A stretch of DNA of 64,000 nucleotides from Sphingomonas sp. IC-11 (GCF_021043365.1 NZ_JAJNDU010000001.1:1264164-1328163), one strand, 5' to 3'; shown: positions 43,531 through 52,777, counted from the stretch's first letter. Notes: generated by a model not told the origin, from the letters alone. A program made the numbers and translations.

Positions 43531-45576
43531 TCAGGGTCCGTTGGCGGCCAGTTCCTCAAGCCAGGAGGTAGCCGTACCGTCAGCAGGCGCGCGCCAGTCG
43601 CCTCGCGGTGAGACGGCTCCGCCCGGCGACACTTTGGGAGAGTTGGGCAGCGCCGAGCGCTTGAACTGGCTCGTCTGGAAGAACCGGACCAGGAACTTCT
43701 GCAGCCAGCTCTTCACCGTTTCGAGGTCATAGGCGGTTCGCGCCTCTTCCGGATAACCGATCGGCCACCGGCCTGCCTCCGCATCCCGCCATGCATGCCA
43801 AGCCAGGAACGCGATCTTCGACGGAGCTAATCCGTGGCGGATAACATAGTGGGTAAAGAAATCATTAAGCGGATATGGTCCGATCTTACTTTCCGTACTC
43901 TGCATTGCCCCGCTTTCGTCAGCTGGCACAAGCTCCGGCGAGATTTCCTGCGCCAGAATTGCCCCAAGAACTGCATCCGTCTCAGGATCATATTGATCGG
44001 TCGCGATGCACCAGCGGATCAGGAACTGGATCAACGTCTTAGGAACGCCGGCATTGACCCCATAGTGGCTCATGTGATCGCCAACGCCGTACGTGCACCA
44101 TCCAAGCGCCAGTTCGCTAAGATCGCCGGTGCCGACCACGATGCCCTCGCGTTGGTTCGCGAGCCGGAACAGGTAGTCGGTACGAAGCCCTGCCTGAACA
44201 TTCTCGAACGTCACGTCATACACGGGCTCGCCGGCTGCGAACGGATGCTTCAGCCCTTCAAGCATGGTGCGCGCGGCAGGGCGGATGTCGATTTCCTCAG
44301 CCGTGATGCCCAGCGCGCGCATCAACTTCCAGGCGTTGTCCTTTGTCCCTTCGCTGGTCGCAAAGCCTGGCATCGTGATCCCGAGGATGTCCGAACGTGG
44401 GCGACCCAAACGATCGAGCGCCTTGGCGGCGACAATCAACGCGTGGGTCGAGTCCAGTCCACCAGACACGCCGATGACCAGCCTTTTTACTCCGGTGGCC
44501 TTCACCCGTTTCAGCAGGCCTTCCACCTGGATGTTGAATGCCTCGTAGCAATCTTCATCGAGGCGTGCGGGGGTGTCGGGCACGAACGGGAAGCGCCGAA
44601 TTGCCCGTTTCAGCCCGACATCGGCATAGTCGGGTAAGTGCTGGAAGCCGATGCGACGGAAGCGGGTTTCGGGATGGCCGGAGAACGTCGCTGCATCGCC
44701 GAACGTGCCCATGCGCAGACGCTCCTGAAGAAGGCGCTCGCAGTCCACATCCGCGAGGACGAGCTCAGGAGTGAGTGAAAAGCGCGTGGATGCAGCAAGG
44801 GGCTCGCCAAGTTCATGGATCGTGCCTTGGCCGTCCCAGGCGAGATCGGTGGTGCTTTCCCCCGGACCCGCCGCAGAATAGACATAGGCACATACGGCCC
44901 GAGCGGACTGCGCCGCCGACAGCATCGCACGCTCTCGCGACTTGCCGATCACCACGTTGGAGGCGGACAGGTTGCAACACACCAACGCGCCCGCGAGCGC
45001 GCCCATTGTCGATGGAGGGGTGGGGGACCAATAGTCTTCGCAGATCTCGGCATGGAAGATGAAGTGCGGCAGGTCCGAAGCTGCGAAGATGAGATCGGTA
45101 CCGAAGGGAACAACGTTCCCACCCACATCAATGCTCAGTCCGGTGAGGCCCGCCCCGCTGCTGAACCAGCGCTTCTCGTAATATTCGCGATAGTTTGGAA
45201 GAAAAGTCTTTGGGACGACGCCGATGATGTTGCCCCGCGCGATGACGACCGCACAATTATAGAGCCTGCCGTTACGCGGCAGCGCGGCACCCACGATGAG
45301 CAACGGGCGAAGATCCTTTGTCCCTTCAGCCACGGCGAGAACGGCGTCGCGCGCGGCTTCGTGCTGCGCCGACTGCAGGTGAAGATCATCAATGGCATAG
45401 GAAGTTATGTTGAGTTCGGGAAAGACGACCAGGTCCGCCCCTTCTTCATGCGCTCGCTTGGCCAACTCCAGCGTCGCCTGCGCATTGGCAACGGTATCTC
45501 CGACGCTGGCGCGAGGGGTGGCCGCCGCAACGCGAAGCATGCGGTGGTGGTGGATGGAGGGGAAGCGCTCGTTCAT
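43531..45576 (-). CDS. nadE: Glutamine-dependent NAD+ synthetase
   Basis: Last step of NAD synthesis from nicotinate adenine dinucleotide. The 681-aa protein is the long form with an N-terminal nitrilase-type glutaminase domain (Glu54 in VFPELNITSY, Lys in VPKTFLPNYREYYEKRWF, Cys in HAEICEDYWSP) and a C-terminal synthetase domain (VIGVSGGLDST, GTGDLSELALGW). Length and order match the M. tuberculosis enzyme. The ATG at 45576 is chosen on alignment; the frame stays open to 45708 but that stretch is not family-like. Confidence 0.95.
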   Translation of the reverse strand: MNERFPSIHHHRMLRVAAATPRASVGDTVANAQATLELAKRAHEEGADLVVFPELNITSYAIDDLHLQSAQHEAARDAVLAVAEGTKDLRPLLIVGAALPRNGRLYNCAVVIARGNIIGVVPKTFLPNYREYYEKRWFSSGAGLTGLSIDVGGNVVPFGTDLIFAASDLPHFIFHAEICEDYWSPTPPSTMGALAGALVCCNLSASNVVIGKSRERAMLSAAQSARAVCAYVYSAAGPGESTTDLAWDGQGTIHELGEPLAASTRFSLTPELVLADVDCERLLQERLRMGTFGDAATFSGHPETRFRRIGFQHLPDYADVGLKRAIRRFPFVPDTPARLDEDCYEAFNIQVEGLLKRVKATGVKRLVIGVSGGLDSTHALIVAAKALDRLGRPRSDILGITMPGFATSEGTKDNAWKLMRALGITAEEIDIRPAARTMLEGLKHPFAAGEPVYDVTFENVQAGLRTDYLFRLANQREGIVVGTGDLSELALGWCTYGVGDHMSHYGVNAGVPKTLIQFLIRWCIATDQYDPETDAVLGAILAQEISPELVPADESGAMQSTESKIGPYPLNDFFTHYVIRHGLAPSKIAFLAWHAWRDAEAGRWPIGYPEEARTAYDLETVKSWLQKFLVRFFQTSQFKRSALPNSPKVSPGGAVSPRGDWRAPADGTATSWLEELAANGP

Positions 45577-45913
45577 TGCAGGAACCGTTATCCTTCTTTC
45601 TGGCGCGGAGCCAATGAGGCTCTGCTCGCTTCTCGGCTGCCGAACTGCCGTAAGCGAAACCAAACCGCCCCGAGACAACGGCCGTCTCGCCGCTTTGTTC
45701 GCCGCCATCGAAAGCTAACGGTTCGCTCGGGCATCAAGATCGGTCAACAGCGCGGTGAGCCCGCCAACCTGTCGAGTCTGGTTGCCACCAACGCGCCTCC
45801 GAAAATCTGCCCGCGCAACCCATCTAGGTGAGGGGCCGGTGAGGCGCTGGCCAAAGTGGGCAGTCAACCGTAATGACGCGGGGTATCGTAACACTGTGAG
45901 GGGAACGCTGATC
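45577..45913. other. 337-base gap between divergent nadE and fda
   Basis: This is the only gene-free stretch longer than 300 bases. It must hold the promoters of nadE and fda. The nadE frame runs on to 45708 (it lacks a start with a ribosome binding site there), and a minus-strand frame ends at 45715, but neither reads like a protein. I see no clear palindrome or terminator. Confidence 0.6.
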
Positions 45914-46825
45914 ATGACTCCTGCTGAGATGACCGCGAAGATTGCAGATGGTGAAGGCTTCATCGCCGCGCTGGATCAATCGGGTGGTTCAACGCCCAAG
46001 GCGTTGAAGGGCTACGGCATCGAAGAGGGTGCGTGGTCGACGGATGAGGAGATGTTCGGCCTCATCCACGACATGCGGGCGCGGATCATCACGTCGCCTG
46101 CCTTCACGGGCGATAAGGTGATCGGCGCGATCCTGTTCGAACGCACAATGGACGGCGAAGCGGGTGGGAAACCTGTTCCGCAGGCACTGCAAGACCGCGG
46201 CGTGGTGCCTTTCCTGAAGATCGACAAAGGTCTTGAGGACGAGAATAATGGTGTTCAGCTAATGAAGCCGATGCCCGGCCTGGACGCGCTGCTGGAGCGG
46301 GCCGCGAAGCTCGGCATCTTCGGCACCAAGGAGCGCTCGGTCATCAATCTTGCGAACCGCGACGGTATCGCCGCCGTCGTGGCGCAGCAGTTTGAGGTTG
46401 CGCAGCAGGTGTTGTCCCACGGACTGGTCCCGATCATCGAGCCGGAAGTCAACATCAAGAGCGCCGAGCGCGCCGAGGCGGATGCCATCCTTCTTGAGGA
46501 GCTCGGTAAGGCGCTCGATTCGATGACCGGCGATGCGAAGGTCATGCTGAAGCTTTCGCTGCCAACGAAGCCCGACCTGTTCCTCCCGCTGGTTGAGCAT
46601 CCGCGCGTGTTGCGGGTGGTTGCGCTTTCGGGCGGCTATGCACGTCCCGAGGCGTGCGTGGAGCTCGCTCGTAATCATGGTGTTATCGCCAGCTTCAGCC
46701 GCGCGCTGCTGGAGGATCTGCGTCATGGAATGTCTGACGCGGAGTTCAACGAATCCCTCGGCGCGGCGATTGACGAAATCTGGGCAGCCTCCGCCAAGAA
46801 GGCGCGCGCCGCAGCGGCGGCCTGA
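45914..46825 (+). CDS. Class I fructose-bisphosphate aldolase
   Basis: Schiff-base aldolase of glycolysis and gluconeogenesis, 303 aa. Family marks are FIAALDQSGGSTPKAL, FLKIDKGLEDENNGVQLMKP, VPIIEPEVNIKSAERAEADAI and the Schiff-base Lys in VMLKLSLPTKP. The ATG at 45914 is preceded by GAGGGGAACG at slightly long spacing. It is divergent from nadE. An Ala-rich tail closes the protein. Confidence 0.95.
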   Translation: MTPAEMTAKIADGEGFIAALDQSGGSTPKALKGYGIEEGAWSTDEEMFGLIHDMRARIITSPAFTGDKVIGAILFERTMDGEAGGKPVPQALQDRGVVPFLKIDKGLEDENNGVQLMKPMPGLDALLERAAKLGIFGTKERSVINLANRDGIAAVVAQQFEVAQQVLSHGLVPIIEPEVNIKSAERAEADAILLEELGKALDSMTGDAKVMLKLSLPTKPDLFLPLVEHPRVLRVVALSGGYARPEACVELARNHGVIASFSRALLEDLRHGMSDAEFNESLGAAIDEIWAASAKKARAAAAA

Positions 46826-46867
46826 CGCTAGCCCGGCCGATCGGCTGACCTTCAAGCCGCGCGGGGT

Positions 46868-46890
46868 CGCCGACGAGCACATCGTCGGCG
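46868..46890 (+). terminator. Perfect hairpin after the aldolase gene
   Basis: CGCCGACGA (46868-46876) and TCGTCGGCG (46882-46890) pair exactly around a 5-base loop, 42 bases beyond the aldolase stop. No T-run follows. The remaining bases up to tRNA-Gly at 47021 show nothing further. Confidence 0.5.
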
Positions 46891-47020
46891 GCCCATGCAC
46901 AGGAAGAAGCACCGATCGTCGGGCTTCGAGAACTCAGAGCAACTTTCTATCCGCTCCCGGCGATCGACCTGGTTGACCGAAGGCAATCGATCGTGGCAGT
47001 GGATGCCCCGCGGTGAGATC

Positions 47021-47094
47021 GCGGGTATAGCACAATGGTAGTGCAGCAGCCTTCCAAGCTGAATACACGGGTTCGATTCCCGTTACCCGCTCCA
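47021..47094 (+). tRNA. tRNA-Gly (TCC)
   Basis: Cloverleaf of 74 nt with encoded CCA. Acceptor GCGGGTA pairs with TACCCGC; the anticodon loop is CTTCCAA with TCC at 47053-47055 and the T-loop TTCGATT is in place. It reads GGA/GGG codons. Confidence 0.97.
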
Positions 47095-47166
47095 CCGCAG
47101 CTCCGCCGATCGGACGGACCTCACCTTCCAAGCACCAAGAAGGGCATTCGTTGCCCCGGACGCAGG

Positions 47167-48213
47167 TCACTCAGACGTCGCTGCCGCGTCCCTTAGTCGT
47201 TTTTCAAGTGCCGAAATTCTGCGGTCCATGGAAATGATCAGGTCCAGCAACGCAGGAACGACCACTGCGGGGGCGGCATGTTGAGGGTCAATCGCCGGGC
47301 CATCCGAAGGTGCGGAAAGTACGAGCCCAAAATCCCGCGCAAGCGTCGCGTTCTCTGCGTCGAATGAAGCGGCGAACCTTTGCCACTCTTGTCCCGTCGG
47401 AAGCGTGGATCGAGGGTCAACGTCGCGATACCGTTTTTTCTCGACGCCATTTACGGCCAGCGTGCGCTGCAAAGCGCCGGGAAGGGCCTCCTGGTCGCTC
47501 TGGCCCTGATAGAGCCGATATAGCGTCATGATCGTGGGATCAGGCGTCTGATAGTGCCGCGTCGTGCCTTGGCTCTCCGGCGGGAGTTGCAGACCCGCCG
47601 TGATCAGGAAGTCGGTAACAACGTCCGCGGCTTGGTCGTAGGATCGCAGGTGGAGTTGGCCCGGCATGATAGAAGCGCACCAACTCTCGATAACGCGGCG
47701 GTAATCAGCGCCGCGTGATTGCGCCTCCGGTAGCCATTCGGCGAAGGTCCTGATGGGTCCGACCGACGCTTTGTGCTTCACTCCCCATTGCAAGTAAGCC
47801 GAAACCAGCCAGCTGGCCTGATGCCGAAAGTAAAGGACGACCTCGGTTTCGCAGATAGGCGACAGTCGTGCGATCACGCGGCCAATCAATCCGGCGTGAA
47901 CAGCCAATCCTATGTGGCTCCACACAAAGGTGTTCAGCGCCGCACGGCTCTTCAGCCGCTCCGTAAGCAGCGCGACCAGGCGGTCCTCTATCGCAGGATC
48001 TTCACTCAGTGCTTGTTGAAGATCGTCTGCCGATTCGAAGTCGTAGGGCGTCGCCTCGCCGCGCTCCAAATACATTCCTAGGTAGAAGGCACCGGCGGAG
48101 CGCAGGACGGCTGCATGGTCGCGACAGTATTTCTGGATTGCCGATGAGCCAGACTTGCCCAGGCCGGCATGGATGATCAGCCGCCGCCCGGATGATGGGT
48201 CCGCTTCAGACAT
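47167..48213 (-). CDS. Sulfotransferase-like protein
   Basis: Hypothetical P-loop protein of 348 aa. The N-terminal IIHAGLGKSGSSAIQKYC matches the 5'-phosphosulfate loop of sulfotransferases (KTGSS type), and VVLYFRHQASWLVSAYLQ matches the 3'-phosphate Arg/Ser site. The last ~30 residues (LDLIISMDRRISALEKRLRDA) form a coiled coil. A role in sulfating a surface glycan or lipid is inferred. It stands alone between tRNA-Gly and Mn catalase with no glycan genes near it. Confidence 0.75.
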   Translation of the reverse strand: MSEADPSSGRRLIIHAGLGKSGSSAIQKYCRDHAAVLRSAGAFYLGMYLERGEATPYDFESADDLQQALSEDPAIEDRLVALLTERLKSRAALNTFVWSHIGLAVHAGLIGRVIARLSPICETEVVLYFRHQASWLVSAYLQWGVKHKASVGPIRTFAEWLPEAQSRGADYRRVIESWCASIMPGQLHLRSYDQAADVVTDFLITAGLQLPPESQGTTRHYQTPDPTIMTLYRLYQGQSDQEALPGALQRTLAVNGVEKKRYRDVDPRSTLPTGQEWQRFAASFDAENATLARDFGLVLSAPSDGPAIDPQHAAPAVVVPALLDLIISMDRRISALEKRLRDAAATSE

Positions 48214-48357
48214 CAGGATACTTTGCCTCTTAGTAGAACCTGTCAGCTGCCTAACCTAAGTTATGGAGAAAAGGCCACTTCGTTAAAGACCTGTAATAAA
48301 CCGCCGCGGCTTGCGAGCGTTCGGGGGAGGGCTCCAGCAAGCAGCGAGAGGTTCTCC

Positions 48358-49239
48358 ATGTACTATCATGATCGACGGCTTCAGTACCCGGTTCGGGTCG
48401 AAACGCCTAACCCTCAGTTCGCCCGAATGCTTCAGCAGGCAATCGGAGGCGTCGAGGGAGAAATCCGCGTCGCCATGCAATATTTCTTCCAGGCGTGGGG
48501 CAATAGAGCGCCCACGACGAAGTACCGTGACCTGTTGCTGAACACGGCTACCGAGGAGCTGGGTCACATCGAGATGTTGGCGACCGCAGTCGCGTTGAAC
48601 CTCGAGACTGCCCCCACGTCAGCGCAGGAGCAAGGTGCCACGGACAGTATTGTTGGTGCCGTGATGGGCGGCGACAATGCCAAACACGCCATCGAAGGCA
48701 TCATTCACAAGAACCTTCTGTCATCCGGCATGGCGGCAATGCCGGTCGACTCGGATGGCGTACCCTTTGACATGAGCCACATCTACGCCAGCGGAAATGC
48801 GGCGGCTGACATGTTCTGCAATGTTGCCGCAGAAAGCACCGGACGTGTACTTGCGGTGCGCTTGTTCAACGCGACGGAAGATTCTGGCATGAAGGATATG
48901 CTCCGCTTCCTTATCGCGCGCGACACCATGCACCAGCAACAGTGGCTCGCCGCCTTGGAGGACATGGGCGGCTTCCGCGCGGCTATGCCGATCCCGAACA
49001 GCTTCCCGCAGGCAGAGGAGAACCAGGAGCACAACCACGATTTCTTCGTGACATCGCTTGATGGCAGCTTCCCAGAAGGCCGGTGGACCGAAGGTGCCAC
49101 ATTCGACGGCAAGGGAGAGTTCAGCGTATTTCGGGCGCAGCCGCTGGGCGAGGAGCCTGTCCTTGGCCCTGCACGGCCCGACAGCGGTGCACAAGCGGAG
49201 CAAATCGGAGGTTCTGCGCCCGCCATGGCGGACAAATGA
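48358..49239 (+). CDS. Manganese catalase
   Basis: Non-heme dimanganese catalase, 293 aa, that dismutates hydrogen peroxide. Metal-ligand motifs of the ferritin-like bundle are visible: Glu in GGVEGEIRVAMQYFFQAW, ExxH in TEELGHIEML, Glu in AAESTGRVLAVRLF and His in RDTMHQQQWL. The ATG at 48358 follows GAGAGG by 7 bases. Its tail after residue ~240 is acidic and Gly-rich. Such genes are usually stress-induced; I did not find an EcfG-type promoter (GGAAC-N16/17-GTT) upstream. Confidence 0.94.
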   Translation: MYYHDRRLQYPVRVETPNPQFARMLQQAIGGVEGEIRVAMQYFFQAWGNRAPTTKYRDLLLNTATEELGHIEMLATAVALNLETAPTSAQEQGATDSIVGAVMGGDNAKHAIEGIIHKNLLSSGMAAMPVDSDGVPFDMSHIYASGNAAADMFCNVAAESTGRVLAVRLFNATEDSGMKDMLRFLIARDTMHQQQWLAALEDMGGFRAAMPIPNSFPQAEENQEHNHDFFVTSLDGSFPEGRWTEGATFDGKGEFSVFRAQPLGEEPVLGPARPDSGAQAEQIGGSAPAMADK

Positions 49240-49248
49240 TGCATGGGA

Positions 49249-49285
49249 GCAGGCGGGCAGAACGCGCCCGCCTGCCTTTCTTGTA
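49249..49285 (+). terminator. Terminator of the Mn catalase gene
   Basis: GCAGGCGGGC (49249-49258) and GCCCGCCTGC (49266-49275) form a perfect stem, followed by CTTTCTTGT. It begins 9 bases after the catalase stop. Confidence 0.8.
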
Positions 49286-49373
49286 TTCAGGCCGATGAAG
49301 CTGGCCTGGAGAACAGAATTGGTCTGCGGCGGGCCCGCGAGCCCGCATATAATGCCGGCTGCTTCCCGGTCAT

Positions 49374-49682
49374 TTACTTCTGAACTGCGTCTTTCCCGCT
49401 CCCCGGCCTCCACGCGCCTGGCTTGCGAGACGGGTCTTCGCCCGTGTCCGCACCGCTACCCCGCGCTTGACCGGTATCGGGATCTACAGATGCAGCGGTG
49501 CCGGCACCACCGGGACCGCCCGGTTCGCCATTCACTGCTCCAGATGGGTCTGCTGCCCGCAGCGCAGCTTCGCGATCTCGAGAATAGGACTGGCCAGTAA
49601 GACCCTCATCGTGATCGAACGGATTCTTGGGAACGCGACGTTCCGGATCGACCAACTGGTGATTGCGCCTGTCGTCCATCAT
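49374..49682 (-). CDS. Small hydrophilic, disordered protein of unknown function
   Basis: Possible 102-aa protein with no hydrophobic segment. It is rich in Gly, Asp, Pro, Arg and Ala (PGGPGGAGTAASVDPDTG) after a charged N-terminus (MMDDRRNHQLVDPERRVPKNPFDHDEG). Composition is like small stress-induced proteins of sphingomonads. The stretch lies between Mn catalase and tRNA-Tyr and has GGAGGACA before the first ATG (49682). I do not recognise a family; a chance ORF cannot be excluded. Confidence 0.6.
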   Translation of the reverse strand: MMDDRRNHQLVDPERRVPKNPFDHDEGLTGQSYSRDREAALRAADPSGAVNGEPGGPGGAGTAASVDPDTGQARGSGADTGEDPSRKPGAWRPGSGKDAVQK

Positions 49683-49769
49683 GTCCTCCGATCAGGCTGC
49701 GCTAGTGCCGCCTACTCGAAGACTGAACGCTACCGTCGGTCCAGCGATCCATCCCGCGTTGCGGGGTGA

Positions 49770-49855
49770 TGGTGGAAGGGACTGGATTCGAACCAGTGTA
49801 CACTTGCGTGGGCAGATTTACAGTCTGCTGCCTTTAACCACTCGGCCACCCTTCC
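49770..49855 (-). tRNA. tRNA-Tyr (GTA)
   Basis: Class II tRNA of 86 nt with encoded CCA. Acceptor GGAAGGG pairs with CCCTTCC; the anticodon stem-loop GCAGA-CTGTAAA-TCTGC carries GTA; a long variable arm (CCACGCAAGTGTAC region) and the T-loop TTCGAAT follow. It is the only minus-strand tRNA in the window. Confidence 0.97.
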
Positions 49856-49990
49856 ACAGGGCCGCTTCGTCAGAGCGAGGGCGCCCAATGCCGAAGCCGC
49901 GGCGACCTGTCAACGCATGTGATCACGGTTGCACGAAGGAATTGTCGCGCATAGCAGGCCGCAACCACTTTCCAGGAGTTTACGAGGGCG

Positions 49991-51592
49991 ATGCGCCACC
50001 TTTTGCTCGCCGCGGCGGCTATCGTTACGCCGGCTCACGCCCAGGATCACGCCGCCACGGTGCGAATCATGGATGAAGGTCTTGCCCGCTCACAGGTGAT
50101 GGTGACCGCTCAGCACCTGACAGATGTGATCGGTCCGCGCCTCACCAATTCACCGCAGATGCGGGCCGCCGAGGTCTGGACACAAGCCCGGTTCAAGGAA
50201 TGGGGCTTGAAGAACGTCCACAAGGAAGGTTTCGATTTCGGTCGTGGCTGGTGGATTGAACGGTCCAGCGTTCGGATGGTGACGCCGAGGCCATTGCAGC
50301 TGACTGCGATCCCGATCGCGTGGACACCGCCGACGGCTGGAACGCTGAGTGCACCGATCAAGGTCGCGCCTATGAAGAAGGCGAGCGACTTTGCGCAATA
50401 TCGGGGCAAGCTGGCGGGCAAAATCGTGCTTGTCTCCCAACCCGGCGAGGTGTCGGAGCGGAAGCGGGCGATTTTCGAGCGCTTGAGTGACGAGGATCTT
50501 GGAAAGCTCGACTCCTATGACCTGCCGAACCACGATCCCCACGCAGATGCCCGTGAGCTGAAAAACGCGGATTTCGAGAAGCAGCGGGACGCCTTTTTGA
50601 AGGCGGAGGGTGCGCTCGCCTACGCGACCATCTCGTACCGTGATGGCAAGCTCGTTCATGGCGAAGGCTATATGTTCGAGGCCGGGAAGTCTCCGACGTT
50701 GCCGGGCGTACAGATCGCTGCCGAAGATTACCGTCGCTTGGCGCGCCTCGCCAAGATCGGGCAGACGCCGACGTTAGAGATCATCAGCGACGTTCGATAC
50801 GATGACAGCGATCAGCAAGCGTATAACATTTTTGCTGAGATACCCGGGACTGATCCAAAGGCCGGTTATGTGATGGCCGGAGCGCATCTCGACAGCTGGG
50901 TGGCTGGCGACGGGGCTACCGATAATGCTGCGGGATCCGCTGTCGTCATGGAAGCGGCGCGCATTTTGGCGAAGCTGAACGTGCGCCCGAAGCGAACAAT
51001 TCGGTTCGCGCTTTGGTCTGGTGAGGAGCAGGCTCTGCTGGGAAGCCTTGCTTGGGTCGAAAAGAACCTCGCGACGCGTGGCAATGCTGGCGATCCGCCG
51101 CTTACCGGCGAAAGACGCTATTACGAGTGGCCCAAGCGCTGGCCGATCAATCCGCGTCCGGGTTATTCAGAGCTGGCGGCATATTTCAACGTCGACAATG
51201 GCTCGGGACGCTTTCGCGGAATCTATGCGGAGAACAATCCGGAGGCGGCGGCGACGTTCCGCGAATGGATGGTGCCACTCCAAGGCCTCGGAATGACAAC
51301 CGTGGCGGCGGGCCGCACCGACGGTACGGACCACGTCTTCATGCAGTCTGTCGGCGCACCAGGGTTCCAGTTCATTCAAGACCCGCTCGAATATAGCAGC
51401 CGGACGCATCATTCCTCCGCCGACACGTTCGATCACCTGAAGGCGGAGGACATGCGACAGGGCGCTACCGTGCTGGCTGCGTTCCTGCTTAACGCGGCAA
51501 ATGCGGCCAAGCCGCTTCCGCGGCCGCCGCTGCCTACGCCGCCCGCGGTGGCCAATCCTTTTTCCTATCCTGATCCGGAAGAGACAAACTGA
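49991..51592 (+). CDS. Exported M28 family metallopeptidase
   Basis: Zinc aminopeptidase-like enzyme, 533 aa, with signal peptide MRHLLLAAAAIVTPAHA. A PA-type insert covers ~130-250. The di-zinc site is visible: GAHLDSW (His, Asp), GDGATDNAAGSAVVMEAARIL (Asp), WSGEEQALLGS (catalytic Glu, metal Glu), YFNVDNGSG (Asp) and RTHHSSADTFDHL (His). The C-terminal tail is Pro-rich. The next gene starts on its last stop base (TGATG). It probably degrades peptides in the periplasm. Confidence 0.94.
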   Translation: MRHLLLAAAAIVTPAHAQDHAATVRIMDEGLARSQVMVTAQHLTDVIGPRLTNSPQMRAAEVWTQARFKEWGLKNVHKEGFDFGRGWWIERSSVRMVTPRPLQLTAIPIAWTPPTAGTLSAPIKVAPMKKASDFAQYRGKLAGKIVLVSQPGEVSERKRAIFERLSDEDLGKLDSYDLPNHDPHADARELKNADFEKQRDAFLKAEGALAYATISYRDGKLVHGEGYMFEAGKSPTLPGVQIAAEDYRRLARLAKIGQTPTLEIISDVRYDDSDQQAYNIFAEIPGTDPKAGYVMAGAHLDSWVAGDGATDNAAGSAVVMEAARILAKLNVRPKRTIRFALWSGEEQALLGSLAWVEKNLATRGNAGDPPLTGERRYYEWPKRWPINPRPGYSELAAYFNVDNGSGRFRGIYAENNPEAAATFREWMVPLQGLGMTTVAAGRTDGTDHVFMQSVGAPGFQFIQDPLEYSSRTHHSSADTFDHLKAEDMRQGATVLAAFLLNAANAAKPLPRPPLPTPPAVANPFSYPDPEETN

Positions 51593-52335
51593 TGGCGCGT
51601 CGTGGACATCGCCCGAGCCAGGCACCAAGCAATCGCCCGCGGTTTTGGGGGCGGCATGCTGTAACAGCTGCACTGGCCAACCCCGAGCGGACGGTTCGCA
51701 AGATTTGGGGAACGCGAGAAGCGCTCGCAAACCTTCAGCTGCCCCCATTGTTGCCGGTCGTTTTCGCGGATGCGGCTGATCTTGGTCGAATGGTGCCATC
51801 TGACGCGCCTCACCAAGGCCTTGTTGCCGAGGTGGACCCGCTGGAGGAGATCTGGCTCGGAGACCTTCTCGAGCAAGGGCGCGACGACAGCCGCCCCCTG
51901 ATCGTTCTCGATCAAGTGACCGATCCCCATAATGTGGGTGCGGTGCTGCGATCCGCCGCCGCTTTCGATGCCCTCGGCATCGTCACGCAGGATCGCCATG
52001 CGCCGCCGGAGTCCGGTGCTCTTGCGCGCTCGGCCTCGGGAGCGCTGGAGTCGGTGCCATGGGTTCGCGTCGTCAATCTGGCTCGCGCGCTGGACGAGAT
52101 CGCTGAAGCAGGTTTCTGGCGCATCGGTCTGACCGGCCACGCATCGCAAACGCTCGGCGACACGATGGGGCAGGGACGTATCGCCCTGGTGCTAGGTGCT
52201 GAGGGCGAGGGTATGCGCCAGAATACCGAGGCGCACTGTGATCAGCTCGCGAAGTTGCCGATCAGCCCGAAGGTTGAAAGCCTTAATATATCCAATGCCG
52301 CGGCCATCGCTCTCTATGCGATCGCCACTCGCTAA
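51592..52335 (+). CDS. rlmB: 23S rRNA (guanosine-2'-O-)-methyltransferase RlmB-like (SpoU/TrmH family)
   Basis: SPOUT methyltransferase, 247 aa. An L30e-like substrate domain (~18-90) is followed by the knotted domain with motif 1 LDQVTDPHNVGAVLRSAAAF, motif 2 ALVLGAEGEGMR and motif 3 LPISPKVESLNISNAAAI. RlmB methylates Gm2251; the TrmH-like tRNA activity is an alternative. Its start overlaps the stop of the peptidase gene (TGATG). A short Arg/Pro tail opens the protein. Confidence 0.9.
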   Translation: MARRGHRPSQAPSNRPRFWGRHAVTAALANPERTVRKIWGTREALANLQLPPLLPVVFADAADLGRMVPSDAPHQGLVAEVDPLEEIWLGDLLEQGRDDSRPLIVLDQVTDPHNVGAVLRSAAAFDALGIVTQDRHAPPESGALARSASGALESVPWVRVVNLARALDEIAEAGFWRIGLTGHASQTLGDTMGQGRIALVLGAEGEGMRQNTEAHCDQLAKLPISPKVESLNISNAAAIALYAIATR

Positions 52336-52358
52336 GGGCACTTACTGATCGTCGCGTC

Positions 52359-52390
52359 CGGGCACCCGTCCTCCTCCAGGCGGGTGCCCG
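52359..52390. terminator. Perfect hairpin between convergent rlmB and ferredoxin genes
   Basis: CGGGCACCCG (52359-52368) and CGGGTGCCCG (52381-52390) pair exactly around a 12-base loop. It lies 23 bases after rlmB and 15 bases after the ferredoxin stop, so it can act in both directions. No T-run is seen. Confidence 0.6.
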
Positions 52391-52405
52391 ACGCTATGTC
52401 GACAC

Positions 52406-52723
52406 TCAGTCTTCCTCGGCGATCCGCACCTTCAACCCGTCGAGCTCCGGGCCAAAAGGCAGCTGGCAGGAGAGGCGGGAGTATTCGTCACGGCTGCTGG
52501 ACGACTCAAGCAGGTCATTCTCGTCCTCGGTCATGGGCGGGAGTTTGGCCGCAAATTCCGGGTCGACATGGATGTGGCAAGTCGCACAGCTGCAGCAGCC
52601 CCCGCAAAGCGCAAGGATCTCGTCAATGCCACCGTCGCGGATGACTTCCATCACCGACAGCCCCGCTGCACCATCGATTACACGTTCTTCCCCGTCGCGC
52701 AGCGTGACGATAAGCTTCGACAT
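52406..52723 (-). CDS. [2Fe-2S] ferredoxin, adrenodoxin type
   Basis: Vertebrate-type [2Fe-2S] ferredoxin, 105 aa, that carries electrons to P450s or other oxygenases. The cluster cysteines are in ALCGGCCSCATCHIHV and, near the end, LSCQLPF. Note an extra Cys in GGCCSC. The start is the second of two adjacent ATGs (52723; the other is 52726), seven bases after GGGGAG. It is divergent from the glycosylase gene with 54 bases between. No ferredoxin reductase or P450 is adjacent. Confidence 0.93.
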   Translation of the reverse strand: MSKLIVTLRDGEERVIDGAAGLSVMEVIRDGGIDEILALCGGCCSCATCHIHVDPEFAAKLPPMTEDENDLLESSSSRDEYSRLSCQLPFGPELDGLKVRIAEED

Positions 52724-52777
52724 CATGCTCTCCCCGCAAGTTCCCCGCTCCATTGCCGATCTTGTGGGCCGCCTGCA

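Noticed and set aside
45715..45963. Possible small gene or remnant in the nadE-fda gap
   Set aside because: It overlaps the fda start, has no ribosome binding site and no recognisable family.
48214..48357. EcfG general-stress promoter for Mn catalase
   Set aside because: No GGAAC and GTT pair at 16-17 base spacing was found; the best candidates had 11 or 20 bases.
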